DNA of 64,000 nt. Origin: Parahaliea mediterranea (GTDB lineage: Bacteria > Pseudomonadota > Gammaproteobacteria > Pseudomonadales > Halieaceae). Positions 48,590-57,924 of the stretch are shown here, piece by piece. Every line of letters starts with the position of its first letter. Positions within the stretch are counted from its first letter, which is position 1. The notes below the pieces were generated by a model that saw nothing but the letters and a program-made list of their open reading frames with translations, had not been told where the DNA came from and searched no databases. The translations under genes and the position numbers were made by a program. Location: positions 1 through 64,000 of the forward strand of contig NZ_JAFKCZ010000019.1 in assembly GCF_017255185.1 (NCBI RefSeq), written 5' to 3'.

Positions 48590-49896
48590 TCGGTCTCGAT
48601 TTGAATGCCGGGGCGCTGGCGCCGGTGACGGACGAGGTTGAGCTGGCACCGCTGTCGGTCGAGGGCGAGATACCCGAAGCGCTCACCGGCACCCTGATGC
48701 GCAATGGGCCAAATCCGCTCGGCGAGCGTTTTGTCGGTGAGGGTGTGCTGAACTGGTGGCCGGAATCCGCCATGCTGCACGCGGTCGCCTTCGGTAATGG
48801 ACAGGCGCTGGGGTACCGCAATCGCTGGCTTCGCACCCGGCGCTGGCAGGCACATGTCGGCGGTGATAACGGCACACTGGTCGACACCAACCCCAACGTC
48901 AACGTGTTGCAGCACGGCGGCGAGATCCTGGCGCTGGCCGAGGGTGGCCCCCCGCTCGCGGTAGATCGCGCGCTGAATACGCTCGGCTCGCCGCTCGCTC
49001 ACGCGGCGGTGGCCGCGGGTATGACGGCACATCCCAAGGTCGACCCCGCCAGCGGTGAGTTGATGTACTTCCACCTCTCTCCCCAGGGGCTGCGCTACGG
49101 GGTGCTGGACAGGGCGGGCCAACAGCGTGTTGAACAGCCCGTTGCGCTGGCGCAGCCGGGCATGATGCACGACATGGCCATTACCGCCACCCGCAGCGTG
49201 TTGATGGACCTGAACGTCGGCTTTGACTTCAGCATGCTCGAGCGGGGTTTTCGCCTACCGGTGTGCTGGCAGCCGGCTCGCGGTTCCCGCCTGGGTATCC
49301 TGCCACGCCTGGGCGGTGAGGTACGCTGGATCGACATCGGACCCTGTTTTATCCAGCATGTGGTCAATGCCTGGGATACCGGGCCCGATTCGCTCATCAT
49401 GGATGTGGTCCGCTACCCCTGGTACTTCAAGCCCGACGCACACGGCGGCTTCCTGCCCGACCCACTCGGCGTGCTGTGGCGCTACGATATCGACCTGGGC
49501 CGCGGCGCGGTTGTCGAGCGCCAACTCTGTGACCTGAACGTGGAACTGCCGCGGATCAACGAAACCCGCACCGGCAGGCGACACCGCTATATCTACACCG
49601 TGGCGCAACCGACAGAGGTCGAAATGCGGGGTGTGGTGAAGTTCGACGTCGAGCGCGGCGCAATCCAGATTCACCCGGTGGCTCCGGGCGACCAGAACAG
49701 CGAACCGGTGTTCGTGCCGAACCCGCCGGGTTCCGGTGAAGATGATGGCTGGCTATTGGTCTGCGTCTATCGACAGGCTACCGACACCACCGAAGTCCGA
49801 GTGCTCGATGCCCGCGACATCCGCGAGCCGCTGGCGACGGTCGCGTTGGGGCGACGCATTCCCGCCGGCTTTCATGGGGCCTGGATCACAGACTGA
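48586..49896 (+). CDS. Carotenoid oxygenase (RPE65/CCD family)
   Basis: The 436-residue iron enzyme should cleave a double bond in a carotenoid or in a phenylpropanoid such as isoeugenol or resveratrol. The four iron-binding histidines appear to be in TAHPK near 146, MHDMAIT near 193, QHVVNAW near 256 and FHGAWI near 432. A seven-bladed propeller pattern (LTGTLMRNGPNP at the start) is typical. Substrate is not decided by sequence. It is translationally coupled to the MarR gene. Codon choice seems less GC3-biased than in the neighbouring genes, which hints at transfer. Confidence 0.93.
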   Translation: MIGLDLNAGALAPVTDEVELAPLSVEGEIPEALTGTLMRNGPNPLGERFVGEGVLNWWPESAMLHAVAFGNGQALGYRNRWLRTRRWQAHVGGDNGTLVDTNPNVNVLQHGGEILALAEGGPPLAVDRALNTLGSPLAHAAVAAGMTAHPKVDPASGELMYFHLSPQGLRYGVLDRAGQQRVEQPVALAQPGMMHDMAITATRSVLMDLNVGFDFSMLERGFRLPVCWQPARGSRLGILPRLGGEVRWIDIGPCFIQHVVNAWDTGPDSLIMDVVRYPWYFKPDAHGGFLPDPLGVLWRYDIDLGRGAVVERQLCDLNVELPRINETRTGRRHRYIYTVAQPTEVEMRGVVKFDVERGAIQIHPVAPGDQNSEPVFVPNPPGSGEDDGWLLVCVYRQATDTTEVRVLDARDIREPLATVALGRRIPAGFHGAWITD

Positions 49897-49918
49897 CCCG
49901 ACGACGCGCAGAGTGCGG

Positions 49919-50677
49919 CTAAGCGCGAAACTCTGAACGCGTGGCGACGATGGGGGCACCCCTGGTAACGATCAGGGTGTGCTCAAACTGCGCGGACAGG
50001 TTGGCGGGATGGCCGACCAGCGTCCAGCCGTCCTCCGCTTCGGTGACATAGGTGCTTTTGGTGGAAAGGAAGGGTTCGATCGCGATGACCTGGCCGAGTT
50101 GCAGGCGGCGCGTATCGTAGCGGTCGTGGTAGCTGAGGATATCCTCGGGCTCCTCGTGGAGGCTGCGGCCAATGCCGTGGCCGGCCAGGTTTCTGATGGT
50201 CTTGAAGCCATGGGACTTCGCGGTGCGCTGTATGGCTTTGCCAATCCGGTTGATGGGGGCGCCCGCCCGGGCTTCGGCCAGCGCCAGCTTCAGGGCCACC
50301 TGGGTGGCGTGACACAGCCGCGCCTTGACGCGGGTAACCGGTGGCACGACGATGGTGCCCCCGGTGTCGGCAAAGTAGCCGTCCAGTTCGGCGGACACGT
50401 CGACATTGACCACATCCCCGGCGCGGATCACTTTGGCCCCGGGAATGCCGTGGGCGGCCTCTTCATTGATACTGATGCAGGTATGCCCGGGGAAATCGTA
50501 GGTCACCCGGGGCGCGGACACGGCGCCGAAATGCGCCAATAGCTCCCCGCCCAAGGCGTCCAGTTCAGCGGTGGTCATGCCCGGTTCCACCGCATTCAGC
50601 ATGGTATCGCGCACGTGGGCGACCACCCGCCCGGCGTTCATTATCCCGTCAATGTCTTGCTGGCTTTCCACGGTCAT
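49919..50677 (-). CDS. map: Methionine aminopeptidase, type I
   Basis: Map removes the initiator methionine. The 252-residue product from the ATG at 50677 contains the metal ligands in GDVVNVDVSAELDGYFADTGGT (two Asp), HGIGRSLHEEP (His) and AIEPFLSTK (Glu), and the family loop TYDFPGHTCISINEEAAHGIPG. The longer frame to 51019 overlaps the opposite gene and is rejected. It is not next to rpsB/tsf or secY, so it may be an additional copy, as many proteobacteria carry more than one. Confidence 0.92.
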   Translation of the reverse strand: MTVESQQDIDGIMNAGRVVAHVRDTMLNAVEPGMTTAELDALGGELLAHFGAVSAPRVTYDFPGHTCISINEEAAHGIPGAKVIRAGDVVNVDVSAELDGYFADTGGTIVVPPVTRVKARLCHATQVALKLALAEARAGAPINRIGKAIQRTAKSHGFKTIRNLAGHGIGRSLHEEPEDILSYHDRYDTRRLQLGQVIAIEPFLSTKSTYVTEAEDGWTLVGHPANLSAQFEHTLIVTRGAPIVATRSEFRA

Positions 50678-50953
50678 TTGCTTACTCTGATGAATTCGTC
50701 GCCTCCCGACGCGAGCGATTATAGCACCATTATCACGGCCATTCGCCGGAAGCCGCGGGCACTCCCCAGCACAGCGCGCACCCTCTTCCTCCAGAGCCGT
50801 CAATAGCGACAGGCGCTCAGCGGCGTGAACTTTCGCTGACTTCCCATTTTGCGGGGCCTGGAAAGTCGGACGCTGAAAGCGCGGGAGCGGCACGGTAGTA
50901 TATGGTCGGACCACGGATATAATAAACGGCGAAACAGCGACAGGGGACGCGGG

Positions 50954-51832
50954 ATGGACAAGGACCAGACGAATGCAACCTACCAGTGGAAGTCGGTGCC
51001 CGTGCGCGACAACGGCCACCGGACAGCGGAAAACACCTCGCCTTCACAGCCAGCAACAGCGCTGCCCGACACCCTGAAAGTCACCACCGCCGGCGGCGTG
51101 ACCACCATCACCCTGGCGGACACCGACAACCGCAACGCCCTCGGCGCCGCCATGCTGCAGGGCCTGCGCGACGCCATCGCGGCGGCCAACGCCGACCCCG
51201 CGGTGCGGGCCATCGTTCTGACCAACGAAGGCTCCACCTTTTGCGCGGGCGCCAATCTCAAGGAGCAGTCCAGCAAGGGCAACCAGCCCGGCGCCTTCGG
51301 CGGCTTCGAGCTGCTGCTCGGCGAGATACTCGAATCCCCCACGCCGGTGATCGGCCGTATCGCGGGCCATGTGGTCGGTGGCGGTATGGGCCTGGCGGCG
51401 GCGCTGGACATCGCCATTGCCCGGGACGACGTCAAGTTCGGCTTTACCGAGGTGCGGCTCGGGGTGGTGCCAGCCATCATCTCGGTGGTGTGCCTGCCAA
51501 AAATGCGCCTGGCGGACGCCCGCGAGGCCTTCCTGCGCGGGCACCGCTTTGCCGGCAGCCGCGCCGCGGAAATGGGCCTGATCAACCGCGCGGTGCCCGG
51601 GGACGAGCTCGATACCGCGGTCGGCGAAGTCCTCGCCGACCTGCGCAAGGGCGGCCCCAATGCCCTGCACGTGGCCAAACAGCTGATCCGCAAGGTGCCG
51701 GGCATGGACCCGAAGCAGGCCTTCACCTGGGCCGCGGGCGTGTCCCAGGAGCTGTTCGCCGGCGAGGAAGCCGCCGAGGGGATGGACGCCTTTCTCAACA
51801 AACGCCCGCCAAAGTGGGCAGAGCAGGAGTAA
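50954..51832 (+). CDS. Enoyl-CoA hydratase/isomerase family protein
   Basis: This crotonase-fold protein should hydrate or isomerise an enoyl-CoA. The 292-residue product carries the oxyanion holes GAAMLQGLR region and FCAGANLKEQ near 99, and the catalytic loop GHVVGGGMGLAAALDIAIARDDVKFGFTEVRLGVVPAIISV near 135-175. The first 35 residues precede the normal fold start (LPDTLKVTTAGGVTTITL), so the true start may be further in; an ATG with a good ribosome binding site is present at 50954. It precedes a TIGR03084 gene by six bases. Confidence 0.88.
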   Translation: MDKDQTNATYQWKSVPVRDNGHRTAENTSPSQPATALPDTLKVTTAGGVTTITLADTDNRNALGAAMLQGLRDAIAAANADPAVRAIVLTNEGSTFCAGANLKEQSSKGNQPGAFGGFELLLGEILESPTPVIGRIAGHVVGGGMGLAAALDIAIARDDVKFGFTEVRLGVVPAIISVVCLPKMRLADAREAFLRGHRFAGSRAAEMGLINRAVPGDELDTAVGEVLADLRKGGPNALHVAKQLIRKVPGMDPKQAFTWAAGVSQELFAGEEAAEGMDAFLNKRPPKWAEQE

Positions 51833-51838
51833 ACGCCT

Positions 51839-52636
51839 ATGACACCGGCAGCCCGGGACCTGATCGCCGAAGCCGACGCGCTTCACCAATTCCTGCAGAC
51901 CCTGGACGCGGCGGACTGGCAGCGCCCCACTCCGTTTATGGACTGGACGCCCTGGGATGTGGTCGCGCACCTGCACTTTTTCGACGAGGTTTCCCTGCTG
52001 GCCCTGGCCGGGCGGGAGCCTTTCGAGGCCAGGGCCAACAGCATCATGACCCAGATAATGGAAGGGGTGAGCGGCACCGAGCAAACCCGCCGGGAGCTCG
52101 GACACCTGGATGCTCCGGCACTACTTACGCAATGGATCGAGACCTGCCACCGGCTGGCCACCGCCCTGGGCGAACTGCCGCCCAAGCAGCGCCTGCCCTG
52201 GTTCGGCCCCGACATGTCCGCCAACAGTTTCATCTCGGCGCGTTTCATGGAAACCTGGGCCCACGGCCAGGATGTGTACGACCTGATGCACGCGCCCCGC
52301 GAGCACGGCGACCGTATCAAGCTGGTGGCCGATTTGGGCGTGAAGACCTTTGGCTGGACCTTCGTCAACCGCAAGCTCGAGGTCCCCGGCGAGCCCCCCT
52401 ATGTCCGCCTCACCGCGCCCTCGGGGGCGATCTGGGAGTGGCACGAACCCAATGCGGAAAACTGCATTACGGGCCCGGCGCTGGCCTTCTGCCAGGTGGT
52501 CACCCAGGGGCGCAACATCGCCGACACCGACCTAGCGGTCACCGGCGACACCGCCAGTCGCTGGATGGCCATCGCCCAGTGCTTCGCCGGGGCGCCCGCC
52601 GATCCGCCGCGGCCGGGAGAGCGGGCCTGGGAGTAA
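51839..52636 (+). CDS. TIGR03084 family metal-binding protein (maleylpyruvate isomerase-like)
   Basis: The 265-residue protein begins with a DinB/MDMPI-type helical metal-binding domain (DLIAEADALHQFLQTLDAADWQRPTPFMDWTPWDVVAHLHFFDE) with a second histidine pair in ETWAHGQDVYD; a C-terminal domain follows. Family members are assumed to use mycothiol-like thiols in actinobacteria, but the function in proteobacteria is unknown. It is in operon with the enoyl-CoA hydratase. Confidence 0.85.
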   Translation: MTPAARDLIAEADALHQFLQTLDAADWQRPTPFMDWTPWDVVAHLHFFDEVSLLALAGREPFEARANSIMTQIMEGVSGTEQTRRELGHLDAPALLTQWIETCHRLATALGELPPKQRLPWFGPDMSANSFISARFMETWAHGQDVYDLMHAPREHGDRIKLVADLGVKTFGWTFVNRKLEVPGEPPYVRLTAPSGAIWEWHEPNAENCITGPALAFCQVVTQGRNIADTDLAVTGDTASRWMAIAQCFAGAPADPPRPGERAWE

Positions 52637-52670
52637 AGCCGCGCGGCAATGGCGCAGCAACCGGCGAGCC

Positions 52671-54365
52671 TCAACTGACATCGCCGTGATGTTCGCGCCG
52701 CGCTTCCAGTTGCTGCCTGATCACGCTGTGATCGACATCCAGTAGCTCGAGCATCTGCGCGCCGATCGCCAGGCTGGCTTCCTGCATCTCCGGCACCACG
52801 CGGTTGGCGCCCAGTGACAACAGCTCGCGCACGTGCCCCTGCTCGTGGCAGCGCACGATCACGGGGGTATTGATACCCACCGAGCGCATCTGAGCGATCA
52901 TCGCCCGGGCCTGCTCCAGCGAGCGAAAGGTCAACACCGCCAGCAGCGCGCTGTCGATATGGCAGCTGCGCAGAATTTGCAGGTTGGCGCTGTCGCCGAA
53001 CAGCACGTTGCGCCCCTCCGCCCGGGCCCGGTCCACCACCGCCACGTTGTTGTCGATGGCAATATAGGGGACCTGGTTCTCCTCCAGCAGTCCGGCCAAT
53101 ACCCGCCCGATACGGCCGTAGCCGCCGACGATCACGTGCCCGCCCTGGTGAATTTCCGCCTCGCGGGGGATTCCGGCGGCCACCGGCGGCGCCACGCCCA
53201 GCGTGTGCAGCAACCAGGGGGTGATTCGCTCGCTGTAGCGCAGCAGCAAGGGACTGACAGCCATGGTGAGAATGGCCACCAACACAATAAACGAAGCGTG
53301 GTCGGCGGGCACCACGCCGCTGAGTTGCCCCAGGGCCAGCAGGGCGATGGCGAACTCACCGGACTGGGCGAGATTGAGCCCGCAACGCAGGGCTGTATAG
53401 CGGTCCTCCCCGGTCAGCCCGACGACCAGCGCAATCAACGCCGTCTTGACCAGCATTAGCAGCGCCGCGAACAACAGCAGGCGCGGCCAGTAGTCCAGCA
53501 ACAGGTCGACCTGGATATCCATGCCGATGGTAATAAAAAACAACGCCAGCAGGATGTCCTTGAAACCCCGGATATCGCTGTCGATCTGGTGCCGGAAGCT
53601 GCTTTCTCCCAACATCATGCCGATCACGAAGCCACCCAGGGCCATCGACAGACCAAAACCGTGAGTCAGCCACGCCGCCAGTAGCACGATCACCAGAGTG
53701 CTGATCACGAAAATTTCTTCCGAGTGGGCGCGCGCAATCTCCCGATAGAGCGGGGGCAACAGCCACTTGCCGACACTCATCAGGATGGCGAACAGCACCG
53801 CGCCGCGCAGCAGGGCGGTGGCGATCTCCGATGCCAGGCCTCCCTCTTCCGCCCCGGCGAGCACCGGCACCAGAATGAGGAAAATAATCGCGGCCAGGTC
53901 CTGAAACAACAAGACCCCCACCGCCAGCTGGCCGTGACGCTGGTGCAGCTGCCCCAGACTGCTGAGCTCCCGGATCACGATGGCGGTGGAGGACAGCGCC
54001 AGCGCGCCGGCAATGACCACCGCGGCCTGCACCGTGGTGCCCCACAGGTAGACCGCCGCGCCGAACAGTAGCGCGCAGAGCACCACCTGGAAGCCGCCGA
54101 CACCGAACACCGATCCCCGCAGGGCCAACAGGCGGGACAGCGAAAACTCCAGGCCGATGGAAAACAGCAACAGCACCACGCCGAACTCCGCCACGAAAGC
54201 GAAGGATTCCGGTTCCCCCACCCAGCCGGTGACGTGGGGCCCGATAACACAGCCCGCCAGCAGGTAGGACAGGATATTGGGCAACCCCAGGCGGCGCAGC
54301 AGCAGCGCCGCGACCAGGGCCGCCGCCATCATCACCAGCAGGTCCTCGAAGACCAGGCTGTGCAT
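52671..54365 (-). CDS. CPA2-family monovalent cation:proton antiporter with TrkA-N domain
   Basis: The 564-residue inner-membrane protein has about twelve helices (LVFEDLLVMMAAALVAALLLRRLGLPNILSYLLAGCVIGP at the start) and a C-terminal cytosolic KTN domain with the NAD-binding GYGRIGRVLAGLLEE near residue 412 and VDRARAEGRNVLFGDSANLQILRS. It resembles KefB/KefC and YbaL. The ATG at 54365 is preferred over the TTG at 54374. No KefF/KefG ancillary gene is next to it, so a glutathione link is uncertain. Confidence 0.92.
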   Translation of the reverse strand: MHSLVFEDLLVMMAAALVAALLLRRLGLPNILSYLLAGCVIGPHVTGWVGEPESFAFVAEFGVVLLLFSIGLEFSLSRLLALRGSVFGVGGFQVVLCALLFGAAVYLWGTTVQAAVVIAGALALSSTAIVIRELSSLGQLHQRHGQLAVGVLLFQDLAAIIFLILVPVLAGAEEGGLASEIATALLRGAVLFAILMSVGKWLLPPLYREIARAHSEEIFVISTLVIVLLAAWLTHGFGLSMALGGFVIGMMLGESSFRHQIDSDIRGFKDILLALFFITIGMDIQVDLLLDYWPRLLLFAALLMLVKTALIALVVGLTGEDRYTALRCGLNLAQSGEFAIALLALGQLSGVVPADHASFIVLVAILTMAVSPLLLRYSERITPWLLHTLGVAPPVAAGIPREAEIHQGGHVIVGGYGRIGRVLAGLLEENQVPYIAIDNNVAVVDRARAEGRNVLFGDSANLQILRSCHIDSALLAVLTFRSLEQARAMIAQMRSVGINTPVIVRCHEQGHVRELLSLGANRVVPEMQEASLAIGAQMLELLDVDHSVIRQQLEARREHHGDVS

Positions 54366-54408
54366 CAGTACCAATCCGCGACAAGGCGTTCAGGACAGCG
54401 CCCGGGCA

Positions 54409-55059
54409 TCACCGTTTGCGGTAGATCCCGAAATGCACGTAGCCGGCGCTGGTGCGCTGCCCGGGATCGACATTGGCCGGCACCCGGTGCCGCACCGGCG
54501 GCAGGCTGAGCAGGTAGGTGGCGACCGCGCTGGCGTCGTCGTCGGACAGGCGGGCGTAGGCCGGCCAGGGCATCACCGGCAGGTGGCCGCGCCCGGCGCG
54601 ATCGATCCCACTGCGCAGAAAAGTCACGATATCGTCCTCGCGCCAGCCACCAATACCGGTTTCCGTATCCGGGGTCAGGTTGGCGGGAAAAACCACGCCG
54701 GGATAGTCCTCTTGCAGCGGATTGGACCAGGCGATGCCCACGCTCGAACCGGCCAGTCGGCGCCCGGCATTCGGCTGCCCCACCAGCGCGCCGTCGGTGT
54801 GGCAGGTGCCGCAGCCCAGCAACTCGACCAGGTACTGGCCGCGGGCCGCCGCGGCGGCCCGGTCCGGTGCCAGGCGGGATGTGTCGGGGTTTGGTGTGCC
54901 AAAGGTGGTGGCGGGGGTCACCTCGTCGATACCACCGGGCGTCGACCCGGTGGCACAGGCCGCCAACACCGCCACCACACTACTGGCCAGGACTTTGGCG
55001 ACAAGCGACAGTCGATTCGATGACGATTGCCGTGGAAAGGTTGCTTGACGGGTTTTCAT
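54409..55059 (-). CDS. Lipoprotein c-type cytochrome
   Basis: The 216-residue protein has a signal with lipobox VLAAC near residue 35 and one haem c motif GCGTCHTDG near 87, with the axial methionine probably in LPVMPWPAYARLSDDDASAVATYLLSLPP. It is therefore probably a membrane-tethered periplasmic electron carrier. GAGGAAC lies before the ATG. No oxidase or dehydrogenase partner is adjacent. The family is related to alcohol-dehydrogenase-type cytochromes, but the partner is unknown. Confidence 0.9.
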   Translation of the reverse strand: MKTRQATFPRQSSSNRLSLVAKVLASSVVAVLAACATGSTPGGIDEVTPATTFGTPNPDTSRLAPDRAAAAARGQYLVELLGCGTCHTDGALVGQPNAGRRLAGSSVGIAWSNPLQEDYPGVVFPANLTPDTETGIGGWREDDIVTFLRSGIDRAGRGHLPVMPWPAYARLSDDDASAVATYLLSLPPVRHRVPANVDPGQRTSAGYVHFGIYRKR

Positions 55060-55502
55060 CTCGGTTCCTCACTGCTTGTAGTGAACAATTGCACTGCGTT
55101 GATGAAGAGAGTGTAGCAGCGCGGCGGTGACAGGGATTGATCGTGCGCAAACAAGCACGGGATTCAAAGCACCGGGAACTGCTGGAAAGACAGGGCATGG
55201 GATTGCCTCCCGCCGTGCAGGGTGACTCCAGCCGCCCGCAGCGACGAGAACCGGATGGCGCTGGCGCGGTGCTTGAGCTCGGGTGGCCCCCTGTGTATGG
55301 TTACAGCCTTGAAGGAACTCCGGTTTTACACCTTTCGGACTGCGACATCCCCTCCATACTGCTCCTGAAGAAGACGCTTCAGAATGCGACGGGATATCCT
55401 GGACGCTCCGGGCTGCGGTGCAGGCCCGTCCAGCGATATCCCCGCACGCTGGCGGGAGAACGACAGCAGCCAATCCGATTGCCGAATTAGAGAGTAGCCT
55501 GG
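55060..55502. other. Intergenic region between the cytochrome c and acyltransferase genes
   Basis: This 443-base stretch separates two divergent genes. It contains a 117-codon frame (55137-55490) whose composition does not resemble a known protein, and I see no clear promoter or repeat. It is probably regulatory or remnant DNA. Confidence 0.4.
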
Positions 55503-57491
55503 ATGCACTATCGCGCCGACATTGATGGCCTGCGCGCCATTGCCGTGCTTGCCGTCGTTGTCTTTCACCTTGGGATATCGCAATTGTCCGGCGGATTCGT
55601 CGGCGTCGACGTTTTCTTCGTCATCTCGGGCTACCTGATCACCGCCATCATCTCCGACAAGATTTCGCGCGACAGTTTCCAGCTTGCCGACTTCTATGGG
55701 CGCCGCGTGCGCCGCCTGTTTCCGCCACTCATCGCAACAGTGGCGGTTACCTTCATTGCCGCGGCTTGCATTCTCGAACCACTGGATTTCACGACCTTCG
55801 GGCGGTCCGCCACGGCCGCCCTATTCAGCGTATCGAACTTCGTGTTCCTCACCGAGGCGGGGTATTGGGACACGGCATCCGAGCTCAAGCCGCTGTTGCA
55901 CACCTGGTCACTCGGGGTCGAGGAGCAATTCTATCTGCTCTGGCCGGCGCTGTTGCTCGCCACCTTGCGTGGGGGCCGCGATGGGCGCCTGACCTGGCTG
56001 CTGATCGTCGTCGGCACGGCGAGCTTTGCCGCTTGCGTGTGGTGGACGGGACGCGATTCCCTGGCGGCATTCTACCTGCTGCCCTTCCGTATGTTCGAAT
56101 TCGCCCTGGGTGCGGCCGTCCTTCCCCTCTCCCGCTCGGCGGGGATACAGCGTGCACTCTCGGCCAGCTCCACTCGCGATAGGGTATTCGCCGCCGGTGT
56201 GCTGATGATTGCATGGAGCGCGGTCGCCTTCGACAACAACACCGCCTTCCCCGGCTGGGTGGTGGCCTGGCCCACCCTGGGCAGCGTACTCATACTGCTG
56301 GCCGGTAGCGGAACCGGGGGGCAGGGCCCCATCGGTGCGATGGTGCTCTGCAATCCCGTCAGTTTGTGGCTCGGCAAGGTATCCTATTCGCTGTACCTGA
56401 CCCACTGGCCTATCGTATCGCTCTATCGCTACGCAAGCGGCGATCACTCCCTGGCAATTGGCACGCAGATCGCGCTTGCCGCTGTTACCCTGCTCGCCAC
56501 GGTCGTCCTCCACTATGGTGTCGAGCTGCGTTTTTACCAACGGGTGGGGGCTATGACGCCACAGAGGTCCGCGCGTCGCCGCCCGATTTCCGCGCCGGGG
56601 ATCGTGCTGGTATCGGCACTGTTCGCCGTGGCGCCGGTCGCCGCCTGGCTCGGAGACGGCTGGCCATGGCGACGCGCCAACACGGTTTTGAGCTCCGCGG
56701 CGGTAACCCAGGGCATGGATGACCGCTTCCAACTGGTACGCAAGGCTTGCTCGGTCACCCGCTGGCGGCGGGATGAATACTGCTCGACGGACCGCCCGAT
56801 ACAGGTGCTGGTTTTCGGCAATTCCCATGAGCCGGACGCTTTCAATTTTCTCCACGCGGCCTACGCCGACGATCCGGACATCAACCTGATTCAATTCGGT
56901 TCCACCAATAACTGCCCGAACCTGAAAGGCGCCGCCGGCGAATACCACAGTACCAATGAGACCTGCACCCGAAGGTTCGCGGCCCTGTTTCGCGATGAGG
57001 TCATTTCCCAACTCGATGTCATTGTCTACGCCGCCGCGCGCCCCTTTCGATCAATCCAGCAGATACACCTCGATGTGATCGGTGACATTATGGCGCGCAA
57101 TTCACGGGTCAAACTCGCTACCGTGGGCGGCTACATCGCCACCAGGGAGCCATGCTGGCGCCTGATCAACAGGCACGGAAGCAGCACCGCCTGCGCCCTT
57201 CCTGCCAATGTGACGTATTTTGAGGACCAACCCTCGCAATGGCCGCTGTACGAAGCCTTCATGGCTATCACAGACCTCTACATCGACCGCGTTGGCCTGC
57301 TTTGCAAAGACAGGAAACTGGAGAATTGCGTTACGCAAACACCCGCCTCGGTGCCGATGTTCTATGACCGGCACCACCATTCGATAGAGTTTGCGCGCTA
57401 CGCGGGGCAGCGATACGAGAGTGAGCATCCCGGCTTTCTGAAGCGGTTGGTGGGTGCGCCTGACAGTCCGGTAGTTTCTCCAGGGAAATAG
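55503..57491 (+). CDS. Membrane acyltransferase with C-terminal SGNH domain (OafA/YrhL type)
   Basis: The 662-residue protein O-acetylates a cell-surface glycan in related bacteria. Residues 1-350 form an acyltransferase-3 domain of about ten helices (HYRADIDGLRAIAVLAVVVFHL, FVGVDVFFVISGYLI, THWPIVSLYRY), and residues 390-660 form a periplasmic SGNH hydrolase domain with VFGNSHEPDA (Gly-Asn-Ser-His, in place of GDSH) and the distal DRHHHS. This two-domain layout is standard for lipopolysaccharide or peptidoglycan O-acetyltransferases. The glycan target is unknown. Confidence 0.92.
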   Translation: MHYRADIDGLRAIAVLAVVVFHLGISQLSGGFVGVDVFFVISGYLITAIISDKISRDSFQLADFYGRRVRRLFPPLIATVAVTFIAAACILEPLDFTTFGRSATAALFSVSNFVFLTEAGYWDTASELKPLLHTWSLGVEEQFYLLWPALLLATLRGGRDGRLTWLLIVVGTASFAACVWWTGRDSLAAFYLLPFRMFEFALGAAVLPLSRSAGIQRALSASSTRDRVFAAGVLMIAWSAVAFDNNTAFPGWVVAWPTLGSVLILLAGSGTGGQGPIGAMVLCNPVSLWLGKVSYSLYLTHWPIVSLYRYASGDHSLAIGTQIALAAVTLLATVVLHYGVELRFYQRVGAMTPQRSARRRPISAPGIVLVSALFAVAPVAAWLGDGWPWRRANTVLSSAAVTQGMDDRFQLVRKACSVTRWRRDEYCSTDRPIQVLVFGNSHEPDAFNFLHAAYADDPDINLIQFGSTNNCPNLKGAAGEYHSTNETCTRRFAALFRDEVISQLDVIVYAAARPFRSIQQIHLDVIGDIMARNSRVKLATVGGYIATREPCWRLINRHGSSTACALPANVTYFEDQPSQWPLYEAFMAITDLYIDRVGLLCKDRKLENCVTQTPASVPMFYDRHHHSIEFARYAGQRYESEHPGFLKRLVGAPDSPVVSPGK

Positions 57492-57536
57492 CCGGGCTGT
57501 TTAAACAGCGCTTCAGAATAGTTATGCGGGAGATAC

Positions 57537-57588
57537 AAAAAAGGGCCCCTATGGGACCCTTTTTCGTATATGGCGGTGAGGGAGAGAT
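57537..57588 (-). repeat. Duplicated terminator and tRNA-Ser 3' end fragment
   Basis: This stretch repeats 57714-57764 almost exactly: a GGGCCCC/GGGACCC hairpin with flanking A and T runs, then TATATGGCGGTGAGGGAGAGAT, which is the CCA-proximal end of tRNA-Ser on the minus strand. The tRNA fragment is 57571-57588 (18 bases). It can serve as a terminator for the acyltransferase and as a second stop for the tRNA. Confidence 0.75.
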
Positions 57589-57713
57589 GAATCACAACGG
57601 CTTTTGGCCGTTGTGACCCCTCCGGGGCTTCGGCGCTGCGCGCCTCGTAGCAAATTGCTCACGCAATTTGTCGAACTGGGAGCCCTCATCATGACCCCCT
57701 AAACCACATATAC

Positions 57714-57743
57714 GAAAAAGGGCCCCTATGGGACCCTTTTCGT
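57714..57743 (-). terminator. Rho-independent terminator of tRNA-Ser
   Basis: On the minus strand, just after the CCA end, AAAGGGTCCC, a four-base loop and GGGGCCCTTT (one G-U pair) form a hairpin flanked by T residues. The duplicate at 57537-57566 has the same stem. Confidence 0.75.
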
Positions 57744-57746
57744 ATA

Positions 57747-57834
57747 TGGCGGTGAGGGAGAGATTCGAACTCTCGAACGGTTTCCCGTTACACACTTTCC
57801 AGGCGTGCGCCTTCGACCACTCGGCCACCTCACC
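57747..57834 (-). tRNA. tRNA-Ser (GGA)
   Basis: An 88-base gene with encoded CCA. Acceptor stem GGTGAGG/CCTCACC, anticodon loop CTGGAAA (anticodon GGA), extra arm ACGGGAAACCGT typical of class II serine tRNA, and T arm GAGAG-TTCGAAT-CTCTC. Confidence 0.95.
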
Positions 57835-57924
57835 GTTGAGGGCGCGCATAATACCACAGGCAGGACAGGTTTCCAGTGTTCGGCGGGAAAAATTGCGGTG
57901 CCCGCCATCCCGATCCGCTCTCCC

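Noticed and set aside
55137-55490. A 117-codon plus-strand frame upstream of the acyltransferase
   Set aside because: No recognisable domain or ribosome binding site; treated as intergenic.
57592-57849. An 85-codon minus-strand frame through tRNA-Ser
   Set aside because: It runs across a complete tRNA gene and its terminator.
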